DNA from: Kribbella sp. CA-293567
GTDB lineage: Bacteria; Actinomycetota; Actinomycetes; Propionibacteriales; Kribbellaceae
Direction of reading: 5' to 3'
NCBI RefSeq assembly: GCF_027627575.1
Contig: NZ_CP114065.1
Span: forward strand, 1,860,001-1,924,000
Length of the DNA stretch: 64,000 nt
Part shown: positions 23,486 through 30,949 of the stretch, one piece after another
Layout of the letters: the number at the start of each line of letters is the position of its first letter
How positions within the stretch are numbered: position 1 is the stretch's first letter
Made by a program: the position numbers and the translations under genes
Notes under the pieces: model-generated
Databases searched by the model: none
The model's input: the letters and a program-made list of their open reading frames with translations, nothing else
What the model was told of the DNA's origin: nothing

Positions 23486-24667
23486 GTGAGGCCTGCGCTG
23501 CCCCGATTGCTGACCTGCTCCGTCGTACTGGCGGCGCTGGCCGGTGGCTGTGCTGATGTGCCGCTCGACGGGGCGGCAGGTCAGGGACCGGCTGCAACGC
23601 CCGACGGTACGCCGAGCCGGACACCGAACGCCCCGCCCAGCACGACGCCCAGTGCCTCGCCTACCGCCCCGGACCCGTCGGCCACGCTGACACCCGGCGT
23701 GAAGCCGCCCGCAGCAGCGCCGGTGACGCGCAGCTTCCCGGCCAAGCTGAAGAACGGCAAGCCGCCGCTGTTCGTCGTCATCTCGTTCGACGGCGCCGGT
23801 GACCTGCCTCTGTGGGCGCAGTGGCGTGCGCTGGCCAAGCAGGTCGACGCCCGGATGACCTTCTTCCTGTCCGGCCCGTACGTGTACCCGCAGGCGCGCA
23901 GGACCGACTACCAGCCGCCGTACAAGAAGGCCGGCGCCTCCGACATCGGCTGGGGTGATCCCGACAAGGTGCTGCGCCGGGCCGCCGTACTGCGGCAGGC
24001 GATCGCCGAGGGCCACGAGATCGGTACCCACGCCAACGGGCACTTCTGCGGCAAGGACGGGATCAACCGCTGGACCGGAGCCCAGTGGACCGGCGAGTTG
24101 GACGCCTTCGAGTCGATGGTGCGCACCGGGCCGGCCCTGGCGGCAGGCAAGACGCTGGCGGCGCCGTTCGACCCCAGCACGGTCAAAGGGATGCGGACGC
24201 CATGTCTGGAGGGCAACCGTCCGGCGTACCGGGCGGTGATGAAGCAGCGCGGCATGCTGTACGACGCGTCCGAGCCTGGCTATATCGCGTGGCCGAAAAA
24301 GACGGACGGGCTCTGGAACTTCCCGCTGCAGTCGGTGCAGCTGGCGGGGACGCACAAGAACACCCTGACGATGGACTACAACCTCTGGTACAGCCAGACG
24401 GAGGCGCACGAGGCTCCACTCGCGCATGCTCCCGCACTGAAGGCGCAGGTGCTCGCGACGTACCGGATGGCGCTGGCACGCTCCCGCGACGGCGGCAACC
24501 CACCCTTGTTCCTCGGCAACCACTTCAACCGCTGGAACAACAGCGTGTACTCCGATGCGCTGACCAGCTTCGTCAAGGAGACCTGTACGCAGCCCGACGT
24601 TCGCTGCGTCTCCAACGTCGAGCTGATTGGGTGGCTGACGAAGTACGGCGTACCGGCTACAGCTTGA
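23486..24667 (+). CDS. NodB-like lipoprotein with altered motif 1
   Basis: A 393-residue secreted lipoprotein: signal peptide with lipobox LAGGC near residue 20-25, a long Pro/Thr/Ser linker, then a NodB-like domain. Motif 1 reads ISFDGAGD instead of the usual TFDDGP, so the second Asp (metal ligand) is Gly; motif 2 THANGHFCG keeps the His pair. The domain may be an inactive or altered deacetylase. The GTG at 23486 follows GGAGG by 4 nt. Its last 11 bp overlap the end of the convergent acyltransferase gene. Confidence 0.75.
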   Translation: MRPALPRLLTCSVVLAALAGGCADVPLDGAAGQGPAATPDGTPSRTPNAPPSTTPSASPTAPDPSATLTPGVKPPAAAPVTRSFPAKLKNGKPPLFVVISFDGAGDLPLWAQWRALAKQVDARMTFFLSGPYVYPQARRTDYQPPYKKAGASDIGWGDPDKVLRRAAVLRQAIAEGHEIGTHANGHFCGKDGINRWTGAQWTGELDAFESMVRTGPALAAGKTLAAPFDPSTVKGMRTPCLEGNRPAYRAVMKQRGMLYDASEPGYIAWPKKTDGLWNFPLQSVQLAGTHKNTLTMDYNLWYSQTEAHEAPLAHAPALKAQVLATYRMALARSRDGGNPPLFLGNHFNRWNNSVYSDALTSFVKETCTQPDVRCVSNVELIGWLTKYGVPATA

Positions 24668-25484
24668 GGTAGCCGGTCGCGCTCTGCCAGGTGCCGCCGG
24701 CCTTGATCCGCTCGACGATCAGGCGTTGCAGCCGGGTGTCCCGAGGGAACTCGTCCAGCCGGCTCAGGTCGTGGCTGCGGAAGGTGAAGAAGATCGCGCT
24801 GTCCTGGGAGTCGCGCGGTTCGCCGTACGGCGTGAAGCGGCGGCCGAACCGGACCATGTTGGAGTCCTGCGGCAGGTTGTCCAGCAGATAGGAGTCCAGC
24901 AGCCAGGAGTCGAGCGTGGCGGTGCGCACCGGGTACTCCGGGAAGACGCGCGGGAAGAACTCGCGGGCCTGGTCGAAACTCTCGTCGATCGCCCCCGGAG
25001 TCAGCGGGCCGGACTCCGGGATATGGACGCCGATCACCCACTCGCCGGGCTCGGTGCCGGGCGCCGGGTTGACGGCCGGCACCTGGTGGAGCAGGTACTG
25101 CAGGCGGCCGAGCGTGTAGATGAGGCCGACCCAGTGGTTGGTCAGCCACCAGTGCGTTGCCAGCCCGTATTCACCGAAGGTCCGGCGGTGCACGTCGAGT
25201 TGCAGCCCGAGGTCGGCCAGGGTCGCCCAGCTGATCTCGTCGGTGATCCCACGCCGGCGATGCCACGCACGGATGTCGGGGACCGTTCGCAGGAACGCCG
25301 CCACCGAGATCCGCGGATCCTCCGGCAACTCCAGGCCGTCACCCTCGGCGCGGAAGGTGCCGATCGTGGCCCGCAGTTGCCCGGCCAGCTTCTCGACCGC
25401 GGCCGGGTCGGCCTCGAACTTTTCGGCCGCCGCCCGGTCGGCGTCGGTGAAACCCAGCAGGCGGTATTCCTCAGCGGTGATCAC
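24657..25484 (-). CDS. Acyltransferase-domain protein (GNAT-like C-terminal domain)
   Basis: A 275-residue protein. The C-terminal half (WVIGVHIPESGPLTPGAIDESFDQAREFFPRVFPEYP, LDSWLLDSYLLDNLPQDSNMVRFGRRF) matches the two-domain family with an N-terminal NAT_N-like helical domain and GNAT-like C-terminal domain found in actinobacteria; the catalysed reaction is unknown. The GTG at 25484 is preceded on the minus strand by TACGGT 7 nt upstream and has no ribosome site, so it may be leaderless. Convergent and overlapping by 11 bp with the NodB-like gene. Confidence 0.7.
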   Translation of the reverse strand: MITAEEYRLLGFTDADRAAAEKFEADPAAVEKLAGQLRATIGTFRAEGDGLELPEDPRISVAAFLRTVPDIRAWHRRRGITDEISWATLADLGLQLDVHRRTFGEYGLATHWWLTNHWVGLIYTLGRLQYLLHQVPAVNPAPGTEPGEWVIGVHIPESGPLTPGAIDESFDQAREFFPRVFPEYPVRTATLDSWLLDSYLLDNLPQDSNMVRFGRRFTPYGEPRDSQDSAIFFTFRSHDLSRLDEFPRDTRLQRLIVERIKAGGTWQSATGYLKL

Positions 25485-25557
25485 GACGCCAACCGTAGTC
25501 GTTGGATAGTTACCGGTCTTCCGGATTGACCGAAACCGCGCTGCGTCCTGGGCGGGG

Positions 25558-25845
25558 TCAGCCCGCGGCGGTGTCGATGTGGCTGGCCAGCACCAGGTCG
25601 TCGTCGGTCAGGCCGCCGGCCTCGTGGTTGGTGACCCGGAAGGTGATCGTGGTGTAACGGATGTCGATGTCGGGGTGGTGGTTCATCGACTCGGCCAGCT
25701 GGGCAACGGTCGCGACCAGCCGGATGCCGTCCAGGAAGGAGTCCTTCTGGACGCTGCGCACCAGCGAGTTCTCCACGACCTTCCACTGCGGCAGGTGATC
25801 GCGCAACGCGGCGTCGATCTGGTCATCGGTCAGCAGCTCAGCCAT
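25558..25845 (-). CDS. Pterin-4a-carbinolamine dehydratase (PCD/DCoH)
   Basis: A 95-residue enzyme that dehydrates 4a-hydroxytetrahydrobiopterin during aromatic amino acid hydroxylation. The signature MNHHPDIDIRYTTITFRVTNHEAGGLTDDDLVLASHID carries the three catalytic His residues. Length fits the family. TAGAGT on the minus strand (25852-25857) ends 6 nt before the ATG, suggesting a leaderless transcript. No phenylalanine hydroxylase gene is adjacent, so the partner is elsewhere or the protein acts in molybdopterin-like roles. Confidence 0.9.
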   Translation of the reverse strand: MAELLTDDQIDAALRDHLPQWKVVENSLVRSVQKDSFLDGIRLVATVAQLAESMNHHPDIDIRYTTITFRVTNHEAGGLTDDDLVLASHIDTAAG

Positions 25846-25851
25846 GGCGAC

Positions 25852-25857
25852 ACTCTA
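25852..25857 (-). promoter_or_regulatory. -10 box of the pterin dehydratase gene (leaderless)
   Basis: TAGAGT on the minus strand, six bases before the ATG; no Shine-Dalgarno sequence. Confidence 0.45.
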
Positions 25858-25868
25858 GTGCTATCCCG

Positions 25869-27455
25869 CTAGCCGAGTGACCGCCAGAACGCCAGCCGGT
25901 GTTCCTGTTCGTAGTCGACCGGGGCGATCTTGCCCGGGGCGAGCGACTGGACGCTGCCCGGAGTACTGAAACGCTGCCACTCCGGTACGCCGTCCCCGTT
26001 CGGGTCGCCTCGATGGGCGAAGTTCGTCCAGTAGCCGATCATCGTGTCGGACAACGCGACCTGGTCCGGGCGCATCGCCTTGGTGCTGGTGGCGTCCGGG
26101 AAGAGGTAGCTCACGTCACCGGCATGCCAGGCGCCCGGGTCGAAACCTTTCGGGAACGGGATGTCGATCGGCGCGTCCCGGTCCGCGAACTCGTAGAACC
26201 ACAGCGGGTTCTTTGCCGAGAGCAACTGGTTCTGCCGGAGCTGGGCCTGGGCCCACATCCGGTCGGTGACCACCGCGGCCCAGGCCCGGGCCGGGGTCGG
26301 GTAGTCCTTCAACGGGTACTCCGCCGCGATCCGTCCGGCCTTGTTTCCGAAGGCGGTTCGGAGCAACTCGGGATAGTTGGCTGCGGTCACCGGCTGGCCG
26401 GCCAGTTCGCGGAAAAAGGCGACGAACGTCGTGTGCTCGTCCCGGGTCGTCCCCGACAACACCGGCACCTCGGCGAAGTCGCCCGCGGTCAGCGCCCGGA
26501 GAGGGTCGGCCGGTAGCTGTTCGTTGCCCAAGGCATAGGGCTGGAAGATGTTCATCACCTGCGGCAGGGCGAGCAGCTTGGCCACCGGGACCTTGCGAAG
26601 ACACGCGAGGTCCTTGCAGCCAAGCTGTTTCGCCACCACCTGGCCTTGTGTCTCGGCGTCCTTGGTGGTCGTCCAGCCGTACCAGGGCAGCGCGGGGATG
26701 CCGGGGTAGGTGACGCCGGCCGGCATGTCCATCAGGGTGAAGCCGCTCTGCATGGCGACCTTGTGGAACAGGCCGTGCGACTCCTTCGACATCAGATGCG
26801 CGCTGGTCGCGGTCGCGCCGTACGAGACGCCGAAGAGCGTGACGTTGCCCGGGTCGCCACCGAACGCGGCGGCGTTGCGCTGGACCCAGCGCAGTACGGC
26901 GCGCTGGTCCTGCAGACCGATCGTGCCGGAGTCCTTCAGGCCGGGCAGTGCGAAACCGCCGAAGACGCCGAGGCGGAAGTTGAAGGTGACCACCACGACG
27001 TCACCCTTGACCGCGAGCCGGGTGGGATCGAACTGCGCCCCCGCGCCGATCGCGCCGTCGCCGTGGATCCAGACCATCACCGGCTTCCGGTGCTCGGGTG
27101 ACGCGGAGTTCGGCGTGGTGACGTTGAGGAAGAGACAGTCTTCGTTGCTGCTGGCAAGGTCTGCGATCGCGTTCTTGTTCTGCGGGCAGGCGCTGCCGGG
27201 GCGGGTCGCGGCGCGTTCGCCGGTCCAGGGCTCGGCAGGCTCGGGCGGTGCCCAGCGGAGAGTGCCGACGGGCGGAGCGGCGTACGGGATGCCGTTGAAG
27301 ATGCGGCGGTCGCTGTGCACGATGCCCCGGACGTCACCCGTGTCCGTGCGTACGACGGGTCCGGGCGGTGCTGTCGGCTGGGCTCCGGGGTCGGTCTTCT
27401 CGCTGCAGCCCGCGAGGACGAGGGCGGCGAGAGTCAGTCCGAGTAGGCGTCGCAT
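25869..27455 (-). CDS. Type-B carboxylesterase lipoprotein
   Basis: A 528-residue secreted esterase. N-terminal signal with lipobox LAGC (residues about 13-16), then the carboxylesterase fold: FNGIPYAAPPVG, EDCLFLNV, oxyanion segment VMVWIHGDGAIG (HGDG rather than HGGG), nucleophile elbow LFGVSYGATATS (GVSYG in place of the usual GESAG) and late WHAGDVSYLFP with the catalytic His region. The ATG at 27455 follows AGGAGG by 8 nt, and that ribosome site lies within the last codons of the TetR gene, so the two are translationally coupled. Probably hydrolyses an ester whose product or substrate is sensed by the TetR protein. Confidence 0.88.
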   Translation of the reverse strand: MRRLLGLTLAALVLAGCSEKTDPGAQPTAPPGPVVRTDTGDVRGIVHSDRRIFNGIPYAAPPVGTLRWAPPEPAEPWTGERAATRPGSACPQNKNAIADLASSNEDCLFLNVTTPNSASPEHRKPVMVWIHGDGAIGAGAQFDPTRLAVKGDVVVVTFNFRLGVFGGFALPGLKDSGTIGLQDQRAVLRWVQRNAAAFGGDPGNVTLFGVSYGATATSAHLMSKESHGLFHKVAMQSGFTLMDMPAGVTYPGIPALPWYGWTTTKDAETQGQVVAKQLGCKDLACLRKVPVAKLLALPQVMNIFQPYALGNEQLPADPLRALTAGDFAEVPVLSGTTRDEHTTFVAFFRELAGQPVTAANYPELLRTAFGNKAGRIAAEYPLKDYPTPARAWAAVVTDRMWAQAQLRQNQLLSAKNPLWFYEFADRDAPIDIPFPKGFDPGAWHAGDVSYLFPDATSTKAMRPDQVALSDTMIGYWTNFAHRGDPNGDGVPEWQRFSTPGSVQSLAPGKIAPVDYEQEHRLAFWRSLG

Positions 27456-27456
27456 G

Positions 27457-28035
27457 TCAGGTCCTCCTGGTGGCAAGGTCGACGAGCGTCGTGAACTCAC
27501 GGGTCGCGGCGTCGAGGTCGAGCTCCGGGTCGAGGTCGAGCTGGCGGATCAGGCCGTCGCGGATCGAGAGGACGAAGACGGCCATCAGGTGCGGATCGAA
27601 GGCGCGCAGTACGCCGGAGTTCTGGCCCTGGCGCAGTACTGCGGCAAGCGCGGCCTGGTCGGAGCGGGCCAGGTCGACCGTGGCGAGGTCGTTCTTGATC
27701 CGGACCAGGGTGGAGGCGTGGTTGCGATGAGTGCGGAGGAAGTCGACGTTCGCCGCGATGAAGCCGCGCAGTACCGCGGTCGGCTCCTCCACGCCGTCGG
27801 TGCGGTCCAGGACGAACTCGGTGAAACGGGCCAGGATCTCGCGGCCGACCTCGTCGATCAGGTCCTGCTTGCCGGCGAAGTGGTAGGAGATCAGGCCGGT
27901 GCTGCTCAGCCCGGCCTGCTCGGCGATCACCTTGAAGGAGGCCTGGGCGACCCCGTCCCGGGCGATCACCTCGATCGCCGCGGCCACGATCTGCGCGCGC
28001 CTGACCTGTTCGGTCGGCGTCTTGTTTGCTCGCAT
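27457..28035 (-). CDS. TetR-family repressor
   Basis: A 192-residue regulator with an N-terminal HTH (QIVAAAIEVIARDGVAQASFKVIAEQAGLSSTGLISYHFAGKQDLIDEV) and a helical ligand-binding domain. The ATG at 28035 is favoured over one two codons upstream because a -10 (TAATAT on the minus strand, 28042-28047) would start transcription at this codon. The start codon itself lies inside an inverted repeat, indicating autoregulation. It is the first gene of an operon with the carboxylesterase, separated by a single base. Confidence 0.9.
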   Translation of the reverse strand: MRANKTPTEQVRRAQIVAAAIEVIARDGVAQASFKVIAEQAGLSSTGLISYHFAGKQDLIDEVGREILARFTEFVLDRTDGVEEPTAVLRGFIAANVDFLRTHRNHASTLVRIKNDLATVDLARSDQAALAAVLRQGQNSGVLRAFDPHLMAVFVLSIRDGLIRQLDLDPELDLDAATREFTTLVDLATRRT

Positions 28036-28051
28036 GAGCAAATATTAGCTC
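28025..28051. promoter_or_regulatory. Two overlapping palindromic operators of the TetR gene
   Basis: TTTGCTC-GCAT-GAGCAAA (28025-28042) is a perfect 7-bp inverted repeat that contains the start codon. GAGCAAAT-ATTAGCTC (28036-28051) is a second near-perfect palindrome sharing the GAGCAAA arm and covering the -10. Two repressor dimers on shared half-sites are possible. Confidence 0.6.
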
Positions 28052-28071
28052 AGGCAAGCAAGCCCGTTCGG

Positions 28072-30048
28072 TCAGTCGCGGGAGCGGCTGTCGGGGAGGC
28101 GGAAGATCAGCACCAGGACACGCAGTACGAGGACGGCGCAGATCACCAGCAGGTTGTAGGCGAAGAGCTGGTAGAGGCTGACGCTGCCGGTGACCTGGGG
28201 GCCGCCCGGCGTACCGAGCAGGAGGACCGCCATCAGCCCAGCGGTGGCGCCGAGGATCGCGAGCAGCGCCTGGTGGAGGAGACCGGTGATGTGGCGGCGG
28301 TCGCGTTCGTCGGCGAGCAGGCGGACGTTGATGCCGAGGCGTCCACTCTCCGCGGCGGCCGCGATCCGGTCGATCCGGCGCGGCAGTCTGCGGAGCATCG
28401 GCAACAGGGTGGCCAGTTCCTCGGTCGCCGTACGGCGGAGCGCGTCGGGGGCGAGCCGGTCGGTGACGTGGGCGGAGGCGAACTGGCGGGAGGCGGCGAC
28501 CAGGTCGAAGGCGGGGAAGATGCGCGAGATCGTGCCCTCGACGGTGGCCAGCGCACGGAAGACCGCGGCCACCTCGGGCGGGACGCCGAGTTCGTGCGAG
28601 GTGATGATCCTGAACAGGTCGTTGAACATGGCGGGCCCGAGCTGGGCGCCGGCGCCGAGGTGGCGGGCCATGAACTGACCGACCGCGCGTTCCAGGCTCT
28701 GCTCGTCGATCACGTCCGGGCGGTGCACGATCTCCAGCAACGCGTCGGTCGCGGCGACCGGGTCACCGTGGTCGACGGCGAGCAGGAAGCGTTGCAGGGC
28801 CTCGCGGGTGGACGGGGCGAGCCGGCCGACCGAGCCGAGGTCGAGCATGCCGATCCTGCCGTCGGTCAGCAGCAGGAAGTTGCCCGGGTGCGGGTCGGCA
28901 TGGAACACGCCGTCGATCGCGACCTGACCCAGCAGACACTCGAACAGCACCTTCGCCAGCCGGGCGGCGTCCAGACCGCGGTCCGCGATGGACTTGGCGG
29001 CGTTGCCCAGACCGATGCCGTCGAGGCGCTGCATGGTCAGCACGCGGCTGGTGGAGAGCTCCGGATACAGCGCCGGTACGACGACGTCGCGGTTGCCCAG
29101 CACGGACCGGCCGGCCGCGACGCTGGCCATGTTGCCGGCCTCGACGGTGAAGTCGAGCTCCTCGCGCATCGCGTCGGTGAACCCTTCGGCGAGGGACCGC
29201 ACGCCCATCGACCGGCCCCAGTCGGTGTTCCGCTCGAGCAGGCGCGCGAGTCGCCGGACGATGTCGAGATCCCGGTCGACGACCGAGGCGATGCCGGGAC
29301 GCTGCACCTTGACGACGACCGGTACGCCGTCGTGGGTGGCGGCGTACACCTGGGCGACGGAGGCGGCGGCGAGCGGTTCGGTGACGAAGTTCGTGAAGAC
29401 CTGGTGCGGCGGAGCGCCGAGCTCTTCGGTGAGCACTGCTTCGACCTGCGGCCAGGGCGCGGGGGAGACCTGGTCCTGTAGGCGGCTGAGCTCCAGCGCG
29501 ACGGCAGCCGGGATCACGTCGCTGCGGGTGGAGAGGACCTGGCCGAGCTTGACGAAGGTGACGCCGGCCTCGTCCAGCGCGAGCCGGAGAGAACGAGCGA
29601 GATCGGCCTGGCCGGCGGCGTTCTCGTGGCCGGGGCGGCGGCGACCGCGCAGGTACGGTCCGAGGCCGTGCTTGATGGCGATGCGGAGGATCTGCAGGTA
29701 GCGCCGGGTGCGCGCGACGCGGCCGCTGAGGTCGCGGCGCAGATCACGGGCCCTGGGCAACGATCCGGTGGGGACGAGAGCCTCGGCGAGGACGAGGAAG
29801 ATCAAGCCGGTCAGGGTCGAACACAAGGTCGCCAGGCCGAGCAGCGCGATCGCGGCGCCGTTCGAACCGGTCCACGGCAACGGCCCGGCGAGCGCGGTCA
29901 TCAACGGCGTGAACATGGCCAGCGTCAGCGCGGCACCCACCGCCATCCGCCCCAGCCCGAACCGCACCCCGAGCAACCGCTGCGAGATCGGCACGAACAA
30001 CACCATGAACACACCGATATTGATCAGCCCGACCACCACGACGTCCAT
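28072..30048 (-). CDS. UbiB/AarF-type atypical kinase (ABC1 family)
   Basis: A 658-residue membrane-associated atypical kinase. N-terminal helices (VGLINIGVFMVLFVPIS and two further segments) and one or two C-terminal helices flank the ABC1 kinase core: KLGQVLSTRSDVIP (the KxGQ inhibitory motif), an Ala-rich loop PLAAASVAQVYAA, VVVKVQRPG with the catalytic Lys, FHADPHPGNFLLL and MLDLGSVGRL. Members support quinone biosynthesis or lipid handling; in actinobacteria menaquinone is the likely link. The ATG at 30048 is preceded by TAGGGT on the minus strand (30055-30060) with a 6-nt gap, so it is probably leaderless. Confidence 0.88.
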   Translation of the reverse strand: MDVVVVGLINIGVFMVLFVPISQRLLGVRFGLGRMAVGAALTLAMFTPLMTALAGPLPWTGSNGAAIALLGLATLCSTLTGLIFLVLAEALVPTGSLPRARDLRRDLSGRVARTRRYLQILRIAIKHGLGPYLRGRRRPGHENAAGQADLARSLRLALDEAGVTFVKLGQVLSTRSDVIPAAVALELSRLQDQVSPAPWPQVEAVLTEELGAPPHQVFTNFVTEPLAAASVAQVYAATHDGVPVVVKVQRPGIASVVDRDLDIVRRLARLLERNTDWGRSMGVRSLAEGFTDAMREELDFTVEAGNMASVAAGRSVLGNRDVVVPALYPELSTSRVLTMQRLDGIGLGNAAKSIADRGLDAARLAKVLFECLLGQVAIDGVFHADPHPGNFLLLTDGRIGMLDLGSVGRLAPSTREALQRFLLAVDHGDPVAATDALLEIVHRPDVIDEQSLERAVGQFMARHLGAGAQLGPAMFNDLFRIITSHELGVPPEVAAVFRALATVEGTISRIFPAFDLVAASRQFASAHVTDRLAPDALRRTATEELATLLPMLRRLPRRIDRIAAAAESGRLGINVRLLADERDRRHITGLLHQALLAILGATAGLMAVLLLGTPGGPQVTGSVSLYQLFAYNLLVICAVLVLRVLVLIFRLPDSRSRD

Positions 30049-30054
30049 CCCGGC

Positions 30055-30060
30055 ACCCTA
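30055..30060 (-). promoter_or_regulatory. -10 box of the UbiB-type gene (leaderless)
   Basis: TAGGGT on the minus strand, 6 nt before the ATG at 30048. Confidence 0.45.
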
Positions 30061-30149
30061 GGCGCCGAGCCGGTTCGCCCGCCTCACCCACGCGGGGGAT
30101 CCACCTCCCCCGCCGGAGCAAAGAGCAACAGACAGTGTGGGCAAGGGAA

Positions 30150-30183
30150 AAGCCGCCTCCGCTGGTTGGCGGAGGCGGCTTTC
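30150..30183 (-). terminator. Terminator of the sdh operon
   Basis: AAAGCCGCCTCCGC (30150-30163) and GCGGAGGCGGCTTT (30170-30183) form a perfect 14-bp stem with a 6-nt loop just after the sdhB stop codon. Confidence 0.8.
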
Positions 30184-30196
30184 GGAGTACTGAGCG

Positions 30197-30949
30197 TCAG
30201 TTCGGGCGGCGGCGGATCTTGTTGCCGAGCCAGACGATCGGGTCGTACTTGCGGTCCGCGACGCGTTCCTTCATCGGGATGAGGGCGTTGTCGGTGATCT
30301 TGATGTGTTCGGGGCAGACCTCGGTGCAGCACTTGGTGATGTTGCAGAAGCCGAGGCCGTGGTCGTCCTGGGCCTGGTGCTGGCGGTCGGCCGCGTCCAG
30401 CGGGTGCATGTCCAGCTCGGCGATCCGCATCAGGAAACGCGGGCCCGAGAAGGACTCCTTGTTCTCCTCGTGGTCGCGGATCACGTGGCAGGTGTTCTGG
30501 CACAGGAAGCACTCGATGCACTTGCGGAACTCCTGCGAGCGCTCCACGTCGACCTGCTGCATCCGGTACTCACCGGGCTTCAGGTCGGCCGGCGGCGTGA
30601 ACGCCTTGACCTCGCGGGCCTTGGTGTAGTTGTACGACACGTCGCAGACCAGGTCGCGGATCACCGGGAAGGTGCGCATCGGCGTGACCGTGACGACCTC
30701 GTCCTCTTCGAACGTGTTCATCCGGCACATGCACATCAGCTTCGGCTGACCGTTGATCTCGGCGCTGCAGGAGCCGCACTTGCCGGCCTTGCAGTTCCAG
30801 CGGACGGCCAGGTCGGGCGCCTGGGTGCCCTGCAGGCGGTGGATGACGTCGAGGACGACCTCGCCCTCGTTCACGTCGACCTCGTAGTCCTGGAGGTCAC
30901 CGCCCTCGGCATCCCCGCGCCAGACCCGGAACTTGCCCTTGTAGGTCAT
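30197..30949 (-). CDS. sdhB: Succinate dehydrogenase iron-sulfur subunit
   Basis: A 250-residue subunit that carries electrons from the flavoprotein to the quinone. The 2Fe-2S ligands are in WNCKAGKCGSCSAEINGQ and LMCMCRMN; the 4Fe-4S site is CIECFLCQNTC and the 3Fe-4S site is CNITKCCTEVCPEH. The ATG at 30949 overlaps the sdhA stop as ATGA. Together with the preceding subunits it matches the Sdh1 type known from mycobacteria (membrane, flavoprotein and iron-sulfur genes in that order, about 250 residues here). Last gene of the operon, before a strong hairpin. Confidence 0.95.
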   Translation of the reverse strand: MTYKGKFRVWRGDAEGGDLQDYEVDVNEGEVVLDVIHRLQGTQAPDLAVRWNCKAGKCGSCSAEINGQPKLMCMCRMNTFEEDEVVTVTPMRTFPVIRDLVCDVSYNYTKAREVKAFTPPADLKPGEYRMQQVDVERSQEFRKCIECFLCQNTCHVIRDHEENKESFSGPRFLMRIAELDMHPLDAADRQHQAQDDHGLGFCNITKCCTEVCPEHIKITDNALIPMKERVADRKYDPIVWLGNKIRRRPN

